This document shows, piece after piece, positions 52,470-62,047 of a stretch of 64,000 nt of DNA. Every line of letters begins with the position of its first letter. Positions within the stretch are counted from its first letter, which is position 1. This DNA comes from Daphnia carinata (taxonomy: Eukaryota; Arthropoda; Branchiopoda; Diplostraca; Daphniidae), in the NCBI RefSeq assembly GCF_022539665.2, contig NW_026712534.1, positions 62,001 to 126,000 of the forward strand, read 5' to 3'. A model generated the notes under the pieces. It was not told the origin of the DNA. It did not search any database and saw only the letters and a list, made by a program, of their open reading frames with translations. The translations under genes were made by a program, and so were the position numbers.

Positions 52470-54560
52470 TGCCTTTTTTCTTTAGTTTATTCACTTTATG
52501 TTCTTTCTTTTCAGTTTTCTTTTCCTTAATGTTGGCTTTTCTCCTTTTCTGTTGTTATTCCCTTCTCTTTTCCTTTTCTTCGATTCGTTCAGCGCAATTT
52601 TTGTTACTCTCTGATTTGATTTGATCTCGTTCATTAATTGGTTTGGCAAGCAATTCCACATAGTCTTTTACCTATTGCAATACAGAAAGGTTAAAAGTTT
52701 TCAAGATCTTACAAACATTTTTGTCAAATTGAAAGTTTACCTGAAAACCTTCAGCTAATTGCAGAGCACCATTTCGTGCCTGTTTCTCTTCAATACTTCT
52801 TGCATTTTCAACTTCAGCTTGGCCTACCAAGATTTTCATTTTTGGTTTAAGTTTTATTTTCTTTCATTTTAATCGTTGCCACTTCTGGATCTAAAGTGGT
52901 CTTATTCAGAATGGGTGAGGAATTAGATAGTTCTCCAAAGTCAAATTTGCCGGAAACTAGGCAGCCTCCACTGTTAAAAATCGGTGTTGGCAGAGTACTT
53001 GCTAGTCTTGCTTCAGGAATTTCTGTTTTAACAAACTCTGAAAGACCAGAGGTTGATGACACAGATGCTGCCTTGGTGGCTCGAGCATGTTTGGCAATTC
53101 AGGACCTCTTCTTCTTACTTTTCCTTTTTAATTTCTTCTTCATTCCCTCGAACTTCCGTTAAAGTTTGATTTTCGTTGTCTTATCAGACAATTCCAGCTT
53201 TTTCTCTGAAAATCAATGGAATAAACTGGCCGGTCTTCCTTAAATGTAAATGTTAGACATACCTGTTAAGTGTGCGGTGTTCATTCGGTTTATGTTCTTT
53301 CTTTTCAGTTTTCTTTTTCTTAATGTTGGCTTTTCTCGTTTTCTGTTGTTATTCCTTTCTCTTTTCCTATTCTTCGATGCGTTCAGCCAACTTCTTTTAC
53401 AATTTGATTTGATTTCATCTTGTTTCTTAATAGATTTAGCAAGCAATTCCACATTGTTTTTCACCTATTGCAATACAGAAAGGTTAAATTATTTAAAATC
53501 TTAAAAATATGTTTGTCAAATTGAAAGTTTACCTGAAAACCTTCTGCTCTTTGCAGAGCACCTTTTCATGCCTGTTTCTCTTCAATACTTCTCGCATTCA
53601 ACTTCAGTTTGGCCATCCAAGATTTTCACTTTGGCTTTGAGTTTTTTTTTTTATCGTTGCCACTTTTGAATCTAAAGTGGTCTTGTTCAGAATGGGTGAG
53701 GGATAAGATAGTTCTCCTAAATCAAATAAGCTGAATACTAGGCAGCCTTCACTGTTGAAAATTTGTGTTAGCAGTGTACTTGTTGGTCTTGGTTCAGGAA
53801 TACCTGTTTTGACAAACTCTGTCGGATCAGAGGTTGATGACACTGATGCTGCCTCGGTGGCTTGTGCAAGTTTAGCAATTCAGGACCACTTCTTGTTATT
53901 TTCTTTTTTAATTTCTTCTTCTTCTATTTTTCTAATTTTTTTAAAGTTTGGTTTTCATTGTCCTATTAGACAAATCCTGCCTTTTCCCTGAAAATAGATG
54001 GAATAAGCTGGCCAGTCTTCCTTAAACGTAAAGATTAACACATACCTGTTAAGTGTGAGGTGTTAGCTGCTAGACATTCTTCTTGTTCAACACCAACCTT
54101 ATTGCTATTGAGATCGTCAACTGTAGATACACTTTCAGTTGGAATGTTGGTCAATAAGCTAGCAATGAAAAACTCTTCAGGAGAGAGTTGCTTTTTAAGA
54201 GCGACGATGTCAATGGACCCTCGCGTTTTATAAGGCTCTTGATTTTTAGGGTCCTCATTTCCTACAAATTTTGTTTAGACGTCACTTTCAAGTTCTTGTT
54301 TTCTCTTTTTCTATTTACAAAAACTGCCTCTCATATTATAACCTTTAAACTTTATTATTATTTACCTTGATCTCTCAACATTATCACTGATCACTCCATA
54401 GATCAAACTATACGAAACAATAAGTCTATTGTTATTTTCTTTATGGAACGGCATTTTGAAGCCAAATCTAGCGTCAGGACGCCACAAACAATGGCGGACG
54501 GTGGAAAGCTGTTATTAAAACTTTTAGCTAAAGCTTTATTAAATTCAACAAAATTTAGTT
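52470..54560 (-). pseudogene. Transposon coding units, left arm
   Basis: Mirror of the right arm, read outward from the palindrome centre on the minus strand. The first exon (to 54450) ends near the stretch MPFHKENNNRL. Repeated exons follow: SSTSGLSEFVKTEIPEARLA with FNSGGCLVSGKFDFGELSNS near 52865-53060, a second version near 53610-53840, and Lys-rich exons near 53260-53455 and 52500-52680. Introns have GTATGTG donors. Stops interrupt some copies. Product unknown. Confidence 0.45.
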
Positions 54561-54661
54561 CCTTTGTTATTGTTCTATTATTATAATTCATTATTATTGT
54601 TGTACAAAGGAACTAAATTTTGTTGAATTTGTAATAAAAGAATTAAAAATTTTAAAATTTT

Positions 54662-56660
54662 ATGTTAAAAACCGTCCGCCATTGTTTGTGGCGTCCTGAC
54701 GCTAGATTTGACTTGAAAATGCCGTTCCCTGAAGAAAATAACAATAGACTTGTTTCGTATAGTTTGATCTATGGAGTGATCAGTGATAATGTTGAGAAAT
54801 CAAGGTATATAATAATAAAGTTTAAAGGTTATAATATGAGAGGCAGTTTTTGTAAATGGAAAAAGAGAAAACAAGAACTTGAAAGTGTCGTCTAAACAAA
54901 ATTTATAGGAAATGAGGACCCAAAAAATCATGATTTCTAGCTTATTGACCAACATTGCAATTGAAAGTGTATCTACAGTTGACGATCTCAATAGCAATAA
55001 GGTTGGTGTTGAACAGGAAGAATGTCTAGCAGCTAACACCTCACACTTAACAGGTATGTGTTAATCTTTACGTTTAAGGAAGACGGGCCAGCTTATTCCA
55101 TCTATTTTCAGGGAAAAGGCTGGATTTGTCTGATAGAACAATGAAAACCAAACTTAAAAGGAGTTAGAAAAATTGAAGAAGAAGAAATTAAAAAAGAAAA
55201 ATAACAAGAAGTGGTCCTGAATTGCCCAACTTGCACAAGCCACCGAGGCAGCATCAGTGTCATCAACCTCTGATCCCACAGAGTTTGTCAAAACAGGTAT
55301 TCCTGAACCAAGACCAACAAGTACACCGCTAACACCAATTTTCAACAGCGAAGGCTGCCTAGTATTCAGCAAATTTGATTTAGGAGAACCATCTAATCCC
55401 TCACCCATTCTGAACAAGAACACTTTAGATTGAAAAGTAGCAACATAAAAAAAAAACTCAAAGCCAAAGTGAAAATCTTGGATGGCCAAGCTGAAGTTGG
55501 AATGTGAGAAGTATTGAAGAGAAACAGGCATGAAAAGGTGCTTTGCAAAGAGCTGAAGGTTTTCAGGTAACCTTTCAATTTGACATACATATTTGTAAGA
55601 TCTTAAATAATTTTAACCTTTCTGTATTGCAATAGGTAAAAAACAATGTGGAATGGCTTGCTAAATCTATTATGAAACAAGATGAAATCAAATCAGATAG
55701 TAAAAAGAAGTTGGCTGAACGCATCGAAGAATAGGAAAAGAGAAAGGAATAACAACAGAAAACGAGAAAAGCCAACATTAAGAAAAAGAAAACTGAGAAG
55801 AAAGAACATAAACTGAATGAACGCCTCACACTTAACAGGTATGTGTTAACATTTACATTTAAGGAAGACCGGCCAGTTTATTCCATTGATTTTCAGGGGA
55901 AAAGCTGGAATTGTCTGATAAGACAACGAAAATCCAATTTAAACGGAAGTTAGAGGGAATGAAGAAGAAATTAAAAAGAAAAAGTAAGAAGAAGAGGTCC
56001 TGAATTGCCAAACATGCTCGAGCCACCAAGGCAGTATCTGTGTCATCAACCTCTGGTCTTTCAGAGTTTGTTAAAACAGAAATTCCTCAACCAAGACTAG
56101 CAAGTACACTGGCAACACCAATTTTTAACAGTGAAGGCTGCCTAGTTTCCAGCAAATGTGATTTTGGAGAACTATCTAATTCCTCACCCATTCTGAAAAA
56201 GACCACTTTATATCCAGAAGTGGCAACGATTAAAATGAAAGAAAATAAAACTTAAACCAAAAATGAATATCTTGGTAGGCCAAGCTGAAGCTGAGAATGC
56301 AAGAAGCATTGAATAGAAACAGGCATGAAATGGTGCTCTGCAAATAGCTGAAGGTTTTCAGGTAAACTTTCAATTTGACAAAAATATTTGTAAGATCTTC
56401 AAAACTTTTAACCTTTCTGTATTGCAATAGGTAAAAGGCTATGTGGAATTGCTTGCCAAATCAATTAATGAACGAGATCAAATCAGAAAGTAACATAAAT
56501 TGCGCTGAACGAATCGAAGAAAAGGAAAAGAGAAAGGAATAACAACAGAAAAAGAGAAAAGCCAACATTAAGAAAAATAAAACTGAAAAGAAAGAACATA
56601 AAGTGAATAAACTAAAGAAAAAAGGCAAATTTACCGTATGAAAGACTGATACTGACTCAT
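54662..56660 (+). pseudogene. Transposon coding units, right arm
   Basis: From the centre outward: a frame reading LKTVRHCLWRPDARFDLKMP (54662-54894), then an exon IAIESVSTVDDLNSNKVGVE ending at donor GTATGTG (55051). Two tandem units of about 784 bp follow (marker CACACTTAACAGGTATGTG at 55038 and 55825), each with FVKTxIPxPRxxST, FNSEGCLV, LNKxTLD stretches and a Lys-rich coiled-coil exon (VEWLAKSIMKQDEIKS, KKKLAERIEE). Unit one has TAG and TAA stops in the coiled coil. I cannot assign the protein to a family. Confidence 0.45.
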
Positions 56661-58020
56661 GGATGAGCTAAACTCTTGTTCTTTCATGTGCAGCCATGTC
56701 GTGATAGTTTTATAGAAAAATACACTGGCATGCCTTCCATGATCGTGGAAAATTTGAAGAAAAAATATCTTAGATTCATTTAAAAAGGTTTAGTGTCTTC
56801 ACTAATAACAGACTCTCATTTTAAAAAAAGTCCGTCATGGTAGAAAATTGATTTGTCATTATTAGTAGCTTTGTTAACGTAAAGTGTAAAGCTTCCTTAT
56901 ATCTCAATGTATTATGTGATGTGTAATTAGGTAATCAATAGCTGCTTGAAAATGTGCAAAAGGTGAAAACAGGACACGAAGAACGAACAGAATCATTTAT
57001 AGCAGTAGGTTATGATTTTAATATATTTATTGGGCTCTTTGTAAGTGTTAAAAGAATTGAAAATGTATAAGGAATAAATGGTATTAGAATCAATATTGAA
57101 TTACATAATCTTTGTTTTGGTCCTTGCCTCAGACGATAATTTAAGTTTGTAATATTATTCCTATAAACATTATTTATCAAATGTTAATGATAATAAACTA
57201 GTCTTCGTGGTAACATATATTTTTGTTCCCAGCAACCACAAAAGCCCCGCGGAACTCATTCAGTTTCCGTATTCCCAACGAATCAGTGGTCTTTACCTAT
57301 GGCATAAGTATCGACAAAAAGAAGCTATATGGGAGATGGACTGGGGATTGGGGGAATAATGAAAGAGGGTGGACAGAACAAGGCTAAGTGCAAAAAACAT
57401 TTATTTTTTGTATTATATTTAAAAAAGCGATGGTAGTTCAATAAACAAAAATTGTGAAAAATGAACTTTATTAAACGGGATATTAGCAATATATAAATAC
57501 TAATATAATCCGAAATTAGATTGCAACCCAATAAATAATCAAAGATTAACTAGCGCACAAACGCTAACATTGTTTGATCTCTGCAAACCTTAAAGAAGAT
57601 CACGGTTTCAGCAACTTTTGTACATTCCAAATTCCACGGAATAGAAGGTGGGAAATACAATTTTCGAAACAAACATAAAGTTTGTAAGAAAATGGAAATT
57701 GATCGGAGAAAAAGGCCCAGTCCAATGGAGAAAAAGGCCCACTTTTGAATTTGGAAAAAAGTGGGCCTTTTTCGTATGGGCCTTTTTCGTCTGAACCTTT
57801 TTCGCGGGCCTTTTTCGTCTGGGCCTTTTTCGTCTGGGCCTTTTTCTCCGACCTCCATTTAATTTTTAAAATTTAATTTCTTTTATCAAGGTTGTAAATA
57901 CAAACACAGACATTGTGGCAGACGATATATGTCAGCCACCCAGCAGACGAAATAAAACACAAAATAACAACATTCAAAAACAAATTGAAAAAAGAGCTCT
58001 GCTAATACCAACTTGGTCTC

Positions 58021-58079
58021 CGTCACCTAGGCCAACTGTTTGGCTCTTGCATTGAGCCAGACAGTTGGTTTAGGTGACG
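58021..58079. ncRNA. 59-base hairpin, microRNA-precursor-sized
   Basis: Arms 58021-58046 and 58054-58079 are complementary over 26 positions with three mismatches or wobbles and a seven-base loop (ttgcatt). The arms start CGTCACCTAGGCCAACTGTT and end AGTTGGTTTAGGTGACG. Size and near-perfect pairing fit a microRNA or siRNA-like precursor, but a relic of a fold-back element is equally possible. Class is inferred from structure alone. Confidence 0.35.
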
Positions 58080-58193
58080 GGTTTTTCGAAGTCTCTTCTA
58101 ACTGATGCCCTTATTCCTATTGAGCGCAATTGCCTGTATGTCGGCTTTGACATTTGAATTTCGTCTGCTTAAGTGACGCTTCAGTGATTTGTT

Positions 58194-58439
58194 TTGACAT
58201 TTGGACATTTAAGTGACATTTTTAATTTCGTAGCAGTGAAACCCAAGAGAAGAAATCGTGTAATTTTCAAAATGGAATCTAAAAGCAGGAAGCGAGTCGT
58301 AGTATGGGAGGAAAGAGGACCGAAAAAGTGTAGAAAAAAATATATAAAACAACAGATCCCAAGCAAATCGACTTGGCTTCGAGTTAAAAAGCTATTTGTG
58401 ATCGATAATGTAACGAAGTCACCAAAATACAACTTTTGA
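58194..58439 (+). other. Basic open frame, unidentified
   Basis: A frame with an internal ATG at 58272 reads MESKSRKRVVVWEERGPKKC then RKKYIKQQIPSKSTWLRVKK. It is Lys/Arg-rich and lies between the palindromic element and the gypsy LTR. No domain recognised; it may be chance. Confidence 0.2.
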
Positions 58440-58541
58440 TTATATTTTATCTTCATTGTTTGTTTTCTTTATATTAAAATTATATATTATGTTTGTTATG
58501 CATTATATTTAAAGTATACATTATAAATATAGTAATTCAAG

Positions 58542-59214
58542 TGTCATTGACATTTCCTGGAATTCTATTTTTATATTATACTTTACATCCTGCTTATTGC
58601 TGATTGGATGAGCTTAATGCGTAGAACATCGCGCCATACATTTCCATGAATAAGAAATGTTGCTGCGTGAGATATTCAATAACTTATATCCGGAGCTTAT
58701 CTGTCGGAAATGCTATGTTTCCCTCAAACATGTACAACGTATAAAAGGATACCCTTTTTGTTCCCAAAAGTTAGTTCCACAGTTCTTCAGCTCTCTCTTG
58801 TTCTAGTTCCAGTTCTAGTTCCAGCTCTCATTCTTAGTGCTCCAAGTGCTATTATTTTCTTCAAATATAGTGAGTTTAATTTGTTCTTATTCAATAATTA
58901 TTGTGAGTCTCTTCATCGCTTCTTGTGCGACCGACAAGTCCCGTTTTTCCTTATCTTTTCTCTTTCAACGTTTGACATCTTTATTCCATCTTCGCCACAG
59001 CGGTGACGGTAAGACTAAATTCGCCTGACTCCATTTTGTATTTCCGTTTCCCATTTATATCTTATATCTGTGTAATGCTTTTATTATCTTTGGCCTATTA
59101 GAATAAAATATATTCGGCATTGTGGTAACGCCTTCCCGAGTTCATTTTTCTTATTACAATTTGTCTTTAATAACGTAAAGTCATTCTTTTCAATCACTAA
59201 AAGAATGCTTTACA
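58542..59214 (+). repeat. 5' LTR of right-hand gypsy element, start approximate
   Basis: Ends ATGCTTTACA, like the 743-bp LTR family at 18.9 and 23.1 kb (their reverse complement ends GATGCTTTACA), directly before the primer-binding site. TATAAAAGG near 58740 could be the promoter. The start at TGTCATTGACATTTCC is a guess, because the 3' LTR lies beyond the window. Confidence 0.6.
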
Positions 59215-59217
59215 TAA

Positions 59218-59230
59218 TGGTGGCAGCGAT
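59218..59230 (+). other. Primer-binding site of right-hand gypsy element
   Basis: TGGTGGCAGCGAT lies three bases after the LTR; starting with TGG it would pair with a tRNA 3' CCA end. The related element has TGGTGGCAGCGG at the same place. The tRNA species is not identified. Confidence 0.6.
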
Positions 59231-59248
59231 CTATCGAACTCACCCACA

Positions 59249-62047
59249 ATGACGGATAATATTTTTTCTAGTAAGCATAAACTTTCTCGCACACCTGTAT
59301 CCACTATTAAAAGTCCTATTGAGCCAGTTATTCAAATTGATGAAGGTATAGCCAGAACCCTTAATTTTGATAAAACTTCCACTTCAAATCTTGCTGGATC
59401 TGATAAGTTTACGGGTAATAAAACTTCGAGAAAAGCAACAGAAACTATCAGGAAATCTGCTTCTCCTGTTTTGAAGCCTAGTGCAATTCCAAATAATCCC
59501 CAGCTAAGAAAGTTAAGATCGAACTCTGCGTATGAGTTGGTAAAGCCAGTAGACCTTTCAAACGTTCGCAAACCACGAGCCCAAAGTAAAGCTGACACCT
59601 CGACCGTAAGAAATTCTCCTTCCTTCATAGCCCAACTAGTAAACCGTCTTTCACCCAAGAAAACCGTTTCCACAAACACTTCCCCAACAAACGCTTTTTT
59701 TGAACAAGTCTCGGGTTTGTTTGCAAAAAAGAAGACAACCAATGGAAGACCAGCTCAACGTCAACCTCCAGCACCTGTTCCAAGAGATCAAGAAGAAAGG
59801 GGACAGCATCTTCCAACTACCGAACAGCCAGCTACCGTTCCTACTGCTAGCCATCAAGAGCCTCAAGGAGAGGGAGAAGGACTTCCAATCGAGCGACCCG
59901 AAAATCTGGGATCATCTTGTCGCGTTGATGCGCGACATTCAGAGGAATTACGACGCCGAAAAATTAACACTAACGGATTGGAAACAACCGAAGACACTTC
60001 TGAAGTATCTGACATCCATTCTGGAGGTGAAAGCCAGTGTACCGATCACGAAGAAGACGAAGAAGCAGACGGAGGAAATTGTGACGGAGCTCAAGGAAAT
60101 TTTCACACGACACGCGAGACAGGTTCTGACTTGCCTACACGGACAAATTTACAACATAATAGACCTTCAAGTGGTCACACCAACAACAAAGCGAGAACTA
60201 TTCGGCTTCGTTCCAAGACGGGACATCACCGACAGAGACGAGGACGGGAGATACGTGGAAATCATCACCAAAGTGAGCGACAGATCTCTTCATCTGGAAG
60301 AGATCTTGCTGGCGTCCCAACGAACGTTCCTGAAGGAAGTAGCCAACCTAGTGGCATACCTAAAGAAACTACAACTCATCAACAATTTGGAGGTACTACA
60401 GCCGGAAATCATATTCCTTTTGGACAAACTGAACAATTTTCCGGAAGCCAACAACCCGTTCTTCGCACAGCAGGCGAGCGACATCAAGCCAATAATCACG
60501 CAAACGGAACAAAAATTGAGACAATCGCTGACGTTCATACAAACGATACCAACGCAGCAACAAAGCACGCCAATCCAACAAACATCGCCGCTGTCGGGAA
60601 GCATTCCAAAGAGGAAACGGTCGCGCAGAAGAAACTATCATTTCAATCAGTCACCAACCCTACACTGTCCTACGTACCCTCTACCCTGTCCTCGAGCCCG
60701 CCCACCCAGCCAATCGGATACAACGCAGGGGAATTTAAGGCAATTACGAACAACATTTCAGAACACCCTCAGAATTCACAGGGAAGAACTTTGAATTTTT
60801 TAAAATTTAATCCAAACATGGCGGAATCTTGTTCTCCATCAAGAGCGGCCACAGTCGATGATTTGAACGATTTCCAAAATAATCAACACACTTTTTTCCG
60901 TTTACAGCTACTTCCTTCTTTTTCTGGAAATCCCCTTGTGCGTTTTGACACCTGGTTAGAATCTTTTGAAAGTATAGTAGAAGGATCAGGTTGGTCTGAG
61001 GGGAAAATTATTCAGATGTTAAGGGCAAAATTGGCTGATAAAGCTTTCTCGATTATTCAGGCAACTTTGAAGGGTCATCCTCACAACTATGCTTTAATTA
61101 AAGAATCTCTTCTTGATCATTTTCATGGTGACGAAAATGCTGATTTTTATCAAAAGAAGTTTAAAAAAGCTAAGCGTAAGCCAGGGGAAAAGATTATAGA
61201 ATATGCTCATCGTTTGCAGGAAATTTTCAAACGCGCATATCCTGTAGGCTATTCAGAAGCATCTTTTGCTATAATTCTTATGCAAAAATTTATTGAGGGG
61301 TTGGATTCCAAATTACAATCGAAAGTTAAATATAAAGAATTTAAGAATTTTAATGATCTTATTTCGGCAACACGAATGTATGCATTGCGACTGGAGGCCA
61401 TGGAAACGGATAGGGAAAAACATGATTTTATTAGGGCAGTGACTGAGCCTCCTGACACCAAAGACGCAGAATTAAAAGAACTAAAGGAAATAATATTGGA
61501 GCAAAAAGAATTCGTCAAAAATGCCGTAGCAAATATCAGACAGGGAAGCAAACAAGTCGATGACCCAAAAACTGAAAAGGAGGAAATTAAGAGCGCACTT
61601 CTTGAGCTAACGCAAGCGGTAAGGCAATTGCAATTTGATAAAAACGTATCAAGCGCACCGTATAAGAAGCAAGTTTCGTTCCAAACTAGTAACAGTAAAC
61701 AGGATAGGAATTGGAGACCTCCGCAGCAGAATAACAATAACAATGGCGCACAACCTTTCAATAAATTCCCGGATAGGCCTACAGCTCATAAAACCCCTTT
61801 TTCAAAACCAGCTGGTGACTCCCACCATAAGCCTACACAGCCACAGCTGATTTGCAATTTTTGTGGATATAAGGGTCATTCTCAGACAAATTGTTACAAA
61901 TATCAACGGCAAAGTTTGGAACAAGCTCAGCCACCAATATGCTATTCATGTCGGGAAATTGGCCATAAATCAAACAACTGTCCAAAGGCAAAAAACCAGA
62001 ATAGGCCTAACATTCCAGGTCCGCCTCCGAATCAGGGAAACCAATAG
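59249..62047 (+). CDS. Gypsy gag polyprotein, 932 residues
   Basis: ATG at 59249 in good context (cacaATGa), 31 bases after the primer-binding site begins. Residues 1-160 are basic and Ser/Thr-rich. Residues about 165-515 are Gln/Thr/Glu/Gly-rich and low-complexity, the same region in which another frame is open. A retrotransposon gag (capsid) domain covers about 543-735 (FSGNPLVRFDTWLESFESIV, YQKKFKKAKRKPGEKIIEYA, FIEGLDSKLQSKVKYKEF). Two CCHC knuckles, CNFCGYKGHSQTNC and CYSCREIGHKSNNC, lie near 868-905. Gag forms the particle that packages element RNA. The unusual length comes from the middle region, which the related 19-23 kb copy has lost. Confidence 0.88.
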   Translation: MTDNIFSSKHKLSRTPVSTIKSPIEPVIQIDEGIARTLNFDKTSTSNLAGSDKFTGNKTSRKATETIRKSASPVLKPSAIPNNPQLRKLRSNSAYELVKPVDLSNVRKPRAQSKADTSTVRNSPSFIAQLVNRLSPKKTVSTNTSPTNAFFEQVSGLFAKKKTTNGRPAQRQPPAPVPRDQEERGQHLPTTEQPATVPTASHQEPQGEGEGLPIERPENLGSSCRVDARHSEELRRRKINTNGLETTEDTSEVSDIHSGGESQCTDHEEDEEADGGNCDGAQGNFHTTRETGSDLPTRTNLQHNRPSSGHTNNKARTIRLRSKTGHHRQRRGREIRGNHHQSERQISSSGRDLAGVPTNVPEGSSQPSGIPKETTTHQQFGGTTAGNHIPFGQTEQFSGSQQPVLRTAGERHQANNHANGTKIETIADVHTNDTNAATKHANPTNIAAVGKHSKEETVAQKKLSFQSVTNPTLSYVPSTLSSSPPTQPIGYNAGEFKAITNNISEHPQNSQGRTLNFLKFNPNMAESCSPSRAATVDDLNDFQNNQHTFFRLQLLPSFSGNPLVRFDTWLESFESIVEGSGWSEGKIIQMLRAKLADKAFSIIQATLKGHPHNYALIKESLLDHFHGDENADFYQKKFKKAKRKPGEKIIEYAHRLQEIFKRAYPVGYSEASFAIILMQKFIEGLDSKLQSKVKYKEFKNFNDLISATRMYALRLEAMETDREKHDFIRAVTEPPDTKDAELKELKEIILEQKEFVKNAVANIRQGSKQVDDPKTEKEEIKSALLELTQAVRQLQFDKNVSSAPYKKQVSFQTSNSKQDRNWRPPQQNNNNNGAQPFNKFPDRPTAHKTPFSKPAGDSHHKPTQPQLICNFCGYKGHSQTNCYKYQRQSLEQAQPPICYSCREIGHKSNNCPKAKNQNRPNIPGPPPNQGNQ
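59742..60794 (+). CDS. Overlapping second-frame protein inside gag, undescribed
   Basis: In the +1 frame relative to gag, a frame is open from 59643 to TGA at 60794. The first ATG at 59742 gives about 350 residues. The product alternates hydrophobic and charged residues like a helical folded protein: LNVNLQHLFQEIKKKGDSIF, LPFLLLAIKSLKEREKDF, DPKIWDHLVALMRDIQRN, HLEEILLASQRTFLKEVANL, VAYLKKLQLINNLEVLQPEI, IIFLLDKLNNFPEANNPFF. A basic tail KRKRSRRR follows. It begins after a T7 run (59694-59700), where slippage could enter the frame; other ATGs precede 59742, so simple leaky scanning is doubtful. It ends shortly before the capsid domain. No domain is recognised. It may be an independent product, or the ancestral gag frame displaced by paired indels. 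Confidence 0.6.
   Translation: MEDQLNVNLQHLFQEIKKKGDSIFQLPNSQLPFLLLAIKSLKEREKDFQSSDPKIWDHLVALMRDIQRNYDAEKLTLTDWKQPKTLLKYLTSILEVKASVPITKKTKKQTEEIVTELKEIFTRHARQVLTCLHGQIYNIIDLQVVTPTTKRELFGFVPRRDITDRDEDGRYVEIITKVSDRSLHLEEILLASQRTFLKEVANLVAYLKKLQLINNLEVLQPEIIFLLDKLNNFPEANNPFFAQQASDIKPIITQTEQKLRQSLTFIQTIPTQQQSTPIQQTSPLSGSIPKRKRSRRRNYHFNQSPTLHCPTYPLPCPRARPPSQSDTTQGNLRQLRTTFQNTLRIHREEL
62035..62041 (+). promoter_or_regulatory. Candidate -1 ribosomal slippery site GGGAAAC
   Basis: The heptamer GGGAAAC is phased as G-GGA-AAC in the gag frame, three bases before the gag stop TAG (62045). A -1 slip enters the frame reading PIGINCNFGSV and on to the protease. GGGAAAC is a known slippery heptamer in retroviruses. 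The related copy at 22.15 kb reads TGGAAAC. A downstream structure was not evaluated. Confidence 0.55.

Larger units (their letters stand above)
51307..57856. mobile_element. Palindromic DNA transposon with stacked GGAGAAAAAGGCCC ends
   Basis: Arms 51307-54567 and 54604-57856 are reverse complements with scattered differences around a 36-base centre. Each tip has CGGAGAAAAAGGCCC, then CAGACGAAAAAGGCCC-type units, a spacer CTTTTTTCCAAATTCAAAAG, and inverted units. Candidate 8-bp flanking repeat atttaatt (51289-51296, 57857-57864). Each arm carries tandem ~780-bp coding units with splice signals and the Lys-rich exon (KKKLAERIEE, KRKE, AERI) also found at 7715-8190. Left tip GATTGGCGGAG resembles the right tip of the 4394-8887 element, GATTGCCGGAG. 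No known transposase motif is visible. Confidence 0.8.

Noticed and set aside
58194-58439. Basic open frame as a DNA-binding gene
   Set aside because: No recognisable domain and no splice or promoter evidence; kept only as a low-confidence open frame.
59332-59866. Minus-strand frames opposite gag
   Set aside because: Short, without motif or splice support; they mirror the codon bias of gag.
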